Below, in pieces: positions 6,838 to 12,502 of a stretch of 14,135 bases of DNA. How positions within the stretch are numbered: the stretch's first letter is position 1; the number at the start of each line of letters is the position of its first letter. Under the pieces are notes generated by a model. It had not been told where the DNA came from. It did no database searches and saw only the letters and a list, made by a program, of their open reading frames with translations. This DNA is from an uncultured Treponema sp. Its GTDB lineage: Bacteria > Spirochaetota > Spirochaetia > Treponematales > Treponemataceae. The stretch covers positions 1-14,135 of the forward strand of contig CAJOPO010000040.1 of NCBI GenBank assembly GCA_905236315.1. The letters are read 5' to 3'. Made by a program: the position numbers and the translations under genes.

Positions 6838-8481
6838 ATGTACGGAAACTACTTAGACGAAGCTGCAAAAATTGTAGCAGAAAAACGTGAAGAAAATCTA
6901 AAATTTGAGCATGCCCGATTAACCGCAGAAGAGAAAGACCAGTTGCTCAAAGAATATCATCCAGATAGAATTGCTTCTCAATTTGTTGAATTAAAGATTG
7001 GACCAAACAAAGGTCAAAAAGCTCCTATAGAACTTGCAGAAATGCTACAGGCCTCTCCTCGTATGGAACCAGATAACGTAGATTTGAACCATATTGATTA
7101 CGAAGCTGATGTTCTTGTAATTGGTGGCGGTGGAGCAGGTACAAGCGCTGCTATTATGGCTAGTGAAGCAGGGGCAAAAGTTCTTTTAGTAACAAAATTG
7201 CGTGTAGGGGACGCAAATACTATGATGGCAGAAGGCGGTATTCAAGCGGCCGATAAGCCTAATGATTCCCCTGCTCAGCACTATTTGGACGCTTTTGGTG
7301 GTGGACACTTTGATGGTAAACCAGAACTTGTATATACTTTAGTAACAAAGGCTCCTTCTGTTATAAAATGGTTAAATGAACTTGGTGTTGAATTTGATAA
7401 AGAAGCAGATGGCACAATGGTAACAACACACGGCGGTGGAACTAGTCGCAAAAGAATGCATGCCTGCAAAGATTATTCTGGTGCAGAAATAATGCGAACT
7501 TTGCGTGATGAAACCTTTAACAGAGCAGATAGCATAACCGTTGTAGATTTTACTTCTGCCATTGAGCTAATCAAAAATGATAAGGGAGAAGCTTGCGGTG
7601 CTGTTCTTATGAACATGGAAACTGGAGAAATCCGCATTGCAAAAGCAAAGGTTGTTATTATTGCAACAGGTGGTGCTGGTCGTATGCACTATCAGGGCTT
7701 CCCAACTTCTAACCACTACGGAGCTACAGCTGACGGTTTGGTTCTTGCATATAGAGCAGGTGCAAAACTTCTTTACCAAGATAGTTTGCAATATCACCCA
7801 ACAGGTGCTGCCTACCCTACTCAGATTTTAGGCAAACTTGTAACAGAAAAAGTTCGTTCCTTAGGTGCAAAATTAATTAATAAAGATGGCGAAGTCTATA
7901 TTCACCCACTTGAAACTCGTGATGTAAATGCTTCTGGTATTATCCGCGAGGTAAAAAATGGTCGTGGTGTAAAGAATGAAGTTCAAGATGCTGTTTGGCT
8001 TGATACTCCAATGATAGAAATGATTCATGGAGAGGGTACAATCCTAAAGAGCATTCCTGCTATGTATAATATGTTTATAAAATATGGCATAGATATTAGA
8101 AAGGAGCCTATTCTTGTTTATCCAACCCTTCACTATCAGAATGGTGGTGTAGAAATTGATAAAACATGTCATACAGGAGTAAAAAATCTACTTGTTGCAG
8201 GCGAAGCTTCTGGCGGTGTACATGGAACAAACAGACTAATGGGCAACTCTTTGCTTGATGTTGTTGTATTTGGTCGTGAAGCTGGAATCGAAGCTGGAAA
8301 AATGTTTAAAGACATTGCTCTTACAGAGAATTCTAAACTTAGTTTACAGCACGTAAAAGATTTTGAAAAAGAAAGAGCTGCTGCAGGTATTACAGGAGAT
8401 GCTGTTTCTCCAAAACTTTTACCACACTATACTCATGGCAATCCAGAGTTTGAGAAAAAGATTCCTGGTGCTAGCAAGTAA
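6838..8481 (+). CDS. tfrA: Fumarate reductase/thiol:fumarate reductase-type flavoprotein
   Basis: This 547-residue flavoprotein belongs to the fumarate reductase/succinate dehydrogenase A family. The FAD Rossmann motif GGGGAG is at 96-101. All active-site residues known from E. coli FrdA have counterparts: His320 (QYHPTG), Glu337 and Arg340 (LVTEKVR), Arg361 (TRD, the proton-donor arginine), His432 (LHYQNGG) and Arg466 (GTNRLMGNSLLD). The histidine that holds FAD covalently in FrdA/SdhA is replaced by Asn127 (ANTMMAEGG), so FAD should be non-covalent. An N-terminal extension of about 90 charged, mostly helical-looking residues precedes the flavin domain. The GGAGG ribosome binding site precedes the ATG. 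No signal peptide or heme motif is present and no anchor gene follows, so it should work in the cytoplasm with the preceding iron-sulfur protein. L-aspartate oxidase was considered, but the partner gene and active site argue for fumarate or a close dicarboxylate. Confidence 0.88.
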   Translation: MYGNYLDEAAKIVAEKREENLKFEHARLTAEEKDQLLKEYHPDRIASQFVELKIGPNKGQKAPIELAEMLQASPRMEPDNVDLNHIDYEADVLVIGGGGAGTSAAIMASEAGAKVLLVTKLRVGDANTMMAEGGIQAADKPNDSPAQHYLDAFGGGHFDGKPELVYTLVTKAPSVIKWLNELGVEFDKEADGTMVTTHGGGTSRKRMHACKDYSGAEIMRTLRDETFNRADSITVVDFTSAIELIKNDKGEACGAVLMNMETGEIRIAKAKVVIIATGGAGRMHYQGFPTSNHYGATADGLVLAYRAGAKLLYQDSLQYHPTGAAYPTQILGKLVTEKVRSLGAKLINKDGEVYIHPLETRDVNASGIIREVKNGRGVKNEVQDAVWLDTPMIEMIHGEGTILKSIPAMYNMFIKYGIDIRKEPILVYPTLHYQNGGVEIDKTCHTGVKNLLVAGEASGGVHGTNRLMGNSLLDVVVFGREAGIEAGKMFKDIALTENSKLSLQHVKDFEKERAAAGITGDAVSPKLLPHYTHGNPEFEKKIPGASK

Positions 8482-8517
8482 GAGGCTATCTTTTTAAAAT
8501 AACTTAATCTAATTATT

Positions 8518-8560
8518 AAGCAGTCTTAAAGCCTTTATAAGTTTTAGGACTGCTTTTTTT
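8518..8560 (+). terminator. Rho-independent terminator of the redox cluster
   Basis: Arms 8518-8530 (AAGCAGTCTTAAA) and 8543-8555 pair over 13 positions with one G-T wobble, with a 12-base loop. A run of seven T (8554-8560) follows, giving classic intrinsic terminator form. It sits 36 bases after the flavoprotein stop and separates the cluster from the aldehyde dehydrogenase promoter. Confidence 0.9.
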
Positions 8561-8585
8561 GTGCAAGCGAACATTTGCCTATTTA

Positions 8586-8615
8586 TTGAACTTGCTTTAC
8601 AACTTATGCTATACT
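8586..8615 (+). promoter_or_regulatory. Sigma-70-type promoter for the aldehyde dehydrogenase
   Basis: A -35 TTGAAC (8586-8591), an 18-base spacer and a -10 TATACT (8610-8615) preceded by TG at 8607-8608 (extended -10) are visible. The expected transcription start is about 8621-8623, which is the A of the start codon, so the message may be leaderless. Confidence 0.6.
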
Positions 8616-8622
8616 TTTTAAT

Positions 8623-10002
8623 ATGAATCAAGAACAAATTACAACTGTGCTAAAGGCTCATAAAGACTTTTTTAACAGTGGAGCAACATTAAATGTTCAA
8701 AATCGTATTGCTGTCCTAAAAAAATTATATGATTGTATACAAATGCACACAGATAGCATTACAAAAGCCTTGCAAAGCGACCTTAACAAAAGTGCTTATG
8801 AAGCATATATAACAGAAATAGGAATAGTTTTATCGGATATAACTTATTATATTCGTCATACAAAAAAATGGGCAAAGCCTCATATTGCGCCCATTAGTTT
8901 TAGCACATTTCCCGCAATAAGTAAGGTCTACCCCCAGCCTTTAGGCACTGTTCTTGTTATGTCCCCATGGAACTATCCTCTACAGTTAGCTCTTTCTCCC
9001 TTAGTTGCATCCATAGCAGCAGGAAACACTGTAATATTAAAGCTATCAGAATATAGCAATGCCGTAAACTCTGTAATAGAAGATATTGTAAATCATGTTT
9101 TCCCCAAAGAATATGTATCCGTCTTTTATGGAGATGCCTTGCAAAGTCAAGCCTTGCTACATGAACAATATGATTTTATCTTTTTTACAGGAAGTCCCTT
9201 TGTTGGCCGCATTGTTATGGAAAATGCTTCCCGATATTTAACCCCCATTTGCCTTGAACTTGGTGGAAAAAGTCCTTGCATTATAGATAAAACTGCAAAT
9301 ATAGCTCTTTGTGCGCGGCGCATTATATGGGGAAAAATCCTTAATGCAGGGCAGACTTGTGTTGCTCCTGACTATGTATTGGTAGAAGATAGCATAAAAG
9401 AAGATTTAATTGCTGCATTAAAAAAAGAAATTATTTTGCAGTGTACAGAGCAGCCTTTAGAAAACCCTTCTTACCCTCATATAATAAATCGAAAAAACTT
9501 TAACCGCATATTGTCTATGGCTCCTAGTGCACAAGCAGATGCTTCAAAACTTTGCATTGCTCCCTTTATTGCAGATTTAGGAAACATAAATGCAGGAAGT
9601 GCAAACACACATCCTCTTATGCAGGAAGAAATCTTTGGTCCCATTTTGCCCATCATCACTTATACAGATTTTGAAGAGGCAAAAAACTTTATAAATAGTC
9701 GCCCTAGCCCACTTGCTTTATATTTATTTAGTGCAGATAAAGCCCTACAGCAAAGAGCGATTAAAACTATAAAAGCAGGTGGTGTTGGAATAAATGACGT
9801 TATTTTGCATATAACAAATCCCAATGTGCCATTTGGTGGCATAGGGCAAAGTGGCATGGGAGCCTATCATGGTAAAACAGGCTTTGACACCTTTACACAG
9901 TATAAAAGTGTATTGTTTGGCACTCGCCACTTTGATTTTAATATACGATACGCGCCTTATAAAGAAAGCAGACTAAACTTTATAAAGCGTTTTCAAAAAT
10001 AA
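8623..10002 (+). CDS. NAD(P)-dependent aldehyde dehydrogenase, class-3 type
   Basis: This 459-residue aldehyde dehydrogenase should oxidise an aldehyde to its acid with NAD(P)+. Conserved elements are PWNYP with Asn117, the cofactor loop FFTGS (187-191), LELGGKSP with general base Glu212, NAGQTC with catalytic Cys246, QEEIFGP (334-340), and the C-terminal FGG-G-SGMG-YHG-F-TF block. The short length and the C-terminal block place it with class 3 (fatty, aromatic or general aldehyde) enzymes. CoA-acylating enzymes are excluded by the Glu212/Cys246 layout. The substrate cannot be read from sequence. No C-terminal membrane anchor is seen. No Shine-Dalgarno sequence precedes the ATG, and the N-terminus aligns with the family start, so a later start is unlikely. 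It is a single-gene unit; the next gene converges on it with a 10-base gap and no clear terminator between. Confidence 0.9.
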   Translation: MNQEQITTVLKAHKDFFNSGATLNVQNRIAVLKKLYDCIQMHTDSITKALQSDLNKSAYEAYITEIGIVLSDITYYIRHTKKWAKPHIAPISFSTFPAISKVYPQPLGTVLVMSPWNYPLQLALSPLVASIAAGNTVILKLSEYSNAVNSVIEDIVNHVFPKEYVSVFYGDALQSQALLHEQYDFIFFTGSPFVGRIVMENASRYLTPICLELGGKSPCIIDKTANIALCARRIIWGKILNAGQTCVAPDYVLVEDSIKEDLIAALKKEIILQCTEQPLENPSYPHIINRKNFNRILSMAPSAQADASKLCIAPFIADLGNINAGSANTHPLMQEEIFGPILPIITYTDFEEAKNFINSRPSPLALYLFSADKALQQRAIKTIKAGGVGINDVILHITNPNVPFGGIGQSGMGAYHGKTGFDTFTQYKSVLFGTRHFDFNIRYAPYKESRLNFIKRFQK

Positions 10003-10012
10003 TTACAACTTC

Positions 10013-11026
10013 TTAGTTAAGGGCAGTTTTTAGAACTTCAAGATTTTTTTGCATAATGCTGTAGTAAGACACGCCTTTCTTTATGTCTTTAGATGTTACA
10101 GATTGCATAGAATCAAGTGTTAAAATCTTTGCTTTTTTATTCTTGCTGCTTTGGATGATTGTTTTTGCGATTTTTCCGTTCCCAGTTTCTATTTGCAAAA
10201 TGCAAGGAAGATTTAATTCATTCACTTTCTCTGCAAGGAATACTACAGTCTTAAAACTAGCCTCGCTTTCTGCAGAACAACCTATAAAGGCAGCATAGTA
10301 AGAAAGACCATAATCTTCTGTTAGATAGCGGAATGGAAAGCGGTCGCCAAATAATACAGTATTTCTTTTTGCAGAGTTTACAACGGCTTTGTATTCAGCG
10401 TCCAAGTCTGAGAGTTTTTTATTGTAAGAAGTAAGATTTGCTCTATACAACGCTGCATTTTCTGCATCTTTTTGGCATAAAGCATCTGTTATTTTTGTAC
10501 ATAAGATTTGAGCGTTGCGCAAACTTAACCACACGTGTTCATCATAATCATCAAAGTCGTCATCATCTTCGTCGTCATCTATATCATAAATATCATCGTC
10601 ATCGTCAAGTTGCATACCTTCTACAAACTCTTCTTCCTTTAGCCTATCGCCTAAGACTTCTAGCAGATTAATCTTTATGCACTGCTTATTTTTTGCTCTT
10701 TCTAACACATCTTCTACCCATTCATTACTTTCACCACCAACATAAATAAAAATATCTGCGTTAGTTATCTTAGCAATATCTTGAACAGTAGGCTGATAGC
10801 TATGTAGGTCTACTCCACTATCTAAAAGAAGGGTTAAATCAACATCGTTTACCCTTGTACCTAAAATCTGTTTTACCCAGTCGTACTCTGGAAATATTGT
10901 TGTAACAATTTTTAACTTGCCACTGTCGTTATTATTAGTAGCTTTTGCCTTTGGTTTTGCAAACAAAAGACTTGGTGTAAGGAATAGTGCTAGAGCCATA
11001 AGGGTACACAATTTATTAAGTTTCAT
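10013..11026 (-). CDS. znuA: Zinc/manganese ABC transporter substrate-binding protein (ZnuA/TroA family)
   Basis: This 337-residue periplasmic metal-binding protein has a signal peptide (basic MKLNK, hydrophobic core to about residue 22, likely cut after LFA). There is no lipobox cysteine, so it is probably soluble. Family signatures are LHSYQPT with ligand His75, DEHVWLS with ligand His164, and ILTLDS with Asp305. The third ligand region reads LFGDRFPFRY (225-234), with Gly-Asp where E. coli ZnuA has His-Asp. Just before His164 lies a loop (141-163) in which 18 of 23 residues are Asp or Glu, in the place of the usual His-rich loop. The start at 11026 has AGGAGG 10 bases upstream. An in-frame ATG at 11089 lies within the -35 element and would precede transcription. 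No permease or ATPase genes are adjacent. Zinc is preferred as the cargo because of the operator, but manganese is not excluded. Confidence 0.85.
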   Translation of the reverse strand: MKLNKLCTLMALALFLTPSLLFAKPKAKATNNNDSGKLKIVTTIFPEYDWVKQILGTRVNDVDLTLLLDSGVDLHSYQPTVQDIAKITNADIFIYVGGESNEWVEDVLERAKNKQCIKINLLEVLGDRLKEEEFVEGMQLDDDDDIYDIDDDEDDDDFDDYDEHVWLSLRNAQILCTKITDALCQKDAENAALYRANLTSYNKKLSDLDAEYKAVVNSAKRNTVLFGDRFPFRYLTEDYGLSYYAAFIGCSAESEASFKTVVFLAEKVNELNLPCILQIETGNGKIAKTIIQSSKNKKAKILTLDSMQSVTSKDIKKGVSYYSIMQKNLEVLKTALN

Positions 11027-11046
11027 ATTAATTTTACCTCCTAATA

Positions 11047-11061
11047 TGATAATGTTTATCA
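11047..11061 (-). promoter_or_regulatory. Fur-family (probably Zur) operator
   Basis: TGATAATGTTTATCA matches the 7-1-7 Fur-family box TGATAATNATTATCA at all but one position. TGATAA/TTATCA is a perfect dyad around TGT. It starts one base after the -10 element and covers the expected transcription start of the metal-binding protein gene, so a bound repressor would block initiation. A weaker match (TGAAAATGATTTTTA) lies at 11092-11106, just beyond the -35. Zur is inferred from the target gene; Fur, Mur or PerR cannot be told apart from the box alone. Confidence 0.7.
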
Positions 11062-11062
11062 C

Positions 11063-11089
11063 ATTATAGGATAAATGAACTATTGTCAA
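11063..11089 (-). promoter_or_regulatory. Promoter of the metal-binding protein gene
   Basis: On the - strand, a consensus -35 TTGACA (11089-11084) and a consensus -10 TATAAT (11068-11063) are separated by only 15 bases, two shorter than the optimum. Perfect hexamers with a short spacer might keep output moderate despite consensus elements. The position agrees with the start at 11026 and its ribosome binding site at 11042-11037. Confidence 0.65.
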
Positions 11090-11158
11090 TATGAAAATGA
11101 TTTTTATTTTATGTAGGTTATATTAGCATATTGAATAAAAAAATATTTCAAAAACCTC

Positions 11159-11323
11159 TTACACAAAGTTTTTCTTTTTGTTACAATGAGGACATTCAAA
11201 AGGAACGCGAACACAAAAAGTTTCCTTAAGTTGGTCGCAAATCTTATAAAGTTTAGGTTTTCTTTTTTATACCTACCTTTCTATGCTCATGCGCATTTCC
11301 GCGCAGTATAAAGCACCTTTCAT
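11159..11323 (-). pseudogene. Possible remnant of a small zinc-ribbon-like gene
   Basis: One - strand frame begins with ATG at 11323, reads 16 codons, meets TAG (11275-11273) and TAA (11269-11267) two codons apart, then stays open for 35 codons. The second part contains C-x7-C-x2-C within TFCVRVPFECPHCNKKK, which looks like part of a zinc ribbon. No ribosome binding site precedes the ATG and no start codon with one opens the second part. It could be a decayed small gene or chance. The region otherwise holds only AT-rich spacer. Confidence 0.2.
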
Positions 11324-11346
11324 TTTTTTATTTATAGAGGGTATTT

Positions 11347-11862
11347 ATGCCAAAGAATTTATTTCAAGAAATTGTATTCACAATCATGATGGTTATTGTA
11401 ATGGTTTATGCTATGATTTGCTATAATATAGCACTTGCTACAGGTGGAATGAGGAACGAGATATTCTTATTAGCTTTTCATGAACTTATAATCATGGGAC
11501 CCATTGGTTTTATTTTAGATATGATAATTGCAGGTCCCATAGCAAAAAAGATTACCTTTAAGCTATTTAACCCACAAAAAGACAATCCTATTTTCATTCT
11601 TCTATCTATATCTATATGCTCTATCTGGTTTATGTGTCCACTAATGAGCCTTGCTGCTACAATTTTATTCAAGGGTGGCTTCCAAAAAGAAATGATTTCT
11701 ATTTGGCTACAAACCACAGCCTTAAACTATCCAATGGCTACATTCTGGCAGTTACTTTTTGCAGGTCCTATTGTTAGAAGACTCTTTGGGCTTATATTCC
11801 CAAATAAAACAAAAGAAAATATAAGCACACAGTCTGTAGAAAAGGTTGAACAAAGCGCATAA
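11347..11862 (+). CDS. DUF2798-type four-helix membrane protein
   Basis: This 171-residue integral membrane protein has four predicted helices at about residues 9-30, 45-62, 82-106 and 119-140. It consists of two tandem copies of one unit (about 8-75 and 83-152). Each copy has a first helix ending near Gly-Gly, a second helix, then the shared motif AGPI followed by basic residues (62-69 AGPIAKKI; 139-146 AGPIVRRL). This matches the DUF2798 pattern, whose function is unknown to me. The charged tail (153-171) should be cytoplasmic by the positive-inside rule. GAGGG (11337-11341) is the ribosome binding site. It stands alone: divergent from the metal-binding protein gene and converging on hisB with a 17-base gap. 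A link to metal uptake is possible only by position. Confidence 0.7.
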   Translation: MPKNLFQEIVFTIMMVIVMVYAMICYNIALATGGMRNEIFLLAFHELIIMGPIGFILDMIIAGPIAKKITFKLFNPQKDNPIFILLSISICSIWFMCPLMSLAATILFKGGFQKEMISIWLQTTALNYPMATFWQLLFAGPIVRRLFGLIFPNKTKENISTQSVEKVEQSA

Positions 11863-11879
11863 AGTAAGCTACTAAATCT

Positions 11880-12500
11880 TTACACAATAACGCCTTTTGT
11901 AGAAGGTATTTCGCCCCCGCGCCTTTCGTCTATCTGCACAGCACTTCTTATAGCGCGGGCGGCAGCCTTAAATAATCCTTCCATTTTATGATGGTCGCTA
12001 CGGCCACGTATAGTATCTAGGTGCAGATTGCATTTAGCTCCATTTACAAATCCCTGCCAAAAGTCCTCAAAGCAATCTGTCTGAAAACTAAAAGTCTTTC
12101 CGTTTTCTGTCATACTAACAAGCGGAATACCAGAAAGATTTGCATTGCATACACAAAAAGCCCTACCGCCAAAGTCCACACTTGCTTGTAAAAGGCTTTC
12201 GTCCATAGGATAAATAAAAAATCCACTCCTATATATGCCAGCACAGTTACCTAGTGCCTTTGCAAAACACATTCCCAAAACTATGCCAGTATCTTCTATT
12301 AAATGGTGCTGGTCTACATATAAATCCCCATGCAATTCCCCTTGTAAGTCAAACATTCCGTGTTTACAAAAAGACCTTAACATGTGGTCAAAAAATCCTA
12401 TAGGATTATTTACATTACACTTACCCTGCCCATCTATATTAAGAGTAAGTTTTATTTGTGTTTCTGAAGTGTTTCTTTCTATTGTTGCACATCGTTCCAT
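11880..12500 (-). CDS. hisB: Imidazoleglycerol-phosphate dehydratase HisB
   Basis: This 206-residue enzyme catalyses the dehydration of imidazole glycerol phosphate to imidazole acetol phosphate in histidine synthesis. Typical manganese-binding and catalytic motifs are FFDHML (36-41), DQHHLIED (63-70), PMDESL (98-103), DHHKMEGLFKAAARAI (169-184) and the C-terminal STKG (200-203). Size matches the stand-alone bacterial enzyme; no HisN phosphatase domain is fused. It starts 2 bases after the stop of the aldolase-acetyltransferase fusion. Its ribosome binding site (GGGGA) lies at the end of that gene, so the two are probably co-transcribed and coupled. No other his gene is in the window, so the rest of the pathway must be elsewhere. 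Confidence 0.93.
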   Translation of the reverse strand: MERCATIERNTSETQIKLTLNIDGQGKCNVNNPIGFFDHMLRSFCKHGMFDLQGELHGDLYVDQHHLIEDTGIVLGMCFAKALGNCAGIYRSGFFIYPMDESLLQASVDFGGRAFCVCNANLSGIPLVSMTENGKTFSFQTDCFEDFWQGFVNGAKCNLHLDTIRGRSDHHKMEGLFKAAARAIRSAVQIDERRGGEIPSTKGVIV

Positions 12501-12502
12501 AA

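Noticed and set aside
6838..8481. L-aspartate oxidase (NadB)
   Set aside because: An iron-sulfur partner gene precedes it, no nadA/nadC is adjacent, and the GTNRLMGNSLLD and QYHPTG contexts with the N-terminal extension fit the fumarate reductase side better.
10003..10020. Bidirectional terminator between aldehyde dehydrogenase and the metal-binding protein
   Set aside because: The 10-base gap and flanks show no convincing stem with a T run.
11063..11089. Longer start of the ZnuA-like protein at 11089
   Set aside because: That ATG lies within the -35 hexamer, while 11026 has an AGGAGG site and opens a normal signal peptide.
11188..11311. A + strand 40-codon frame opposite the zinc-ribbon-like frame
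   Set aside because: No ribosome binding site and no recognisable motif; its open state is explained by base composition.
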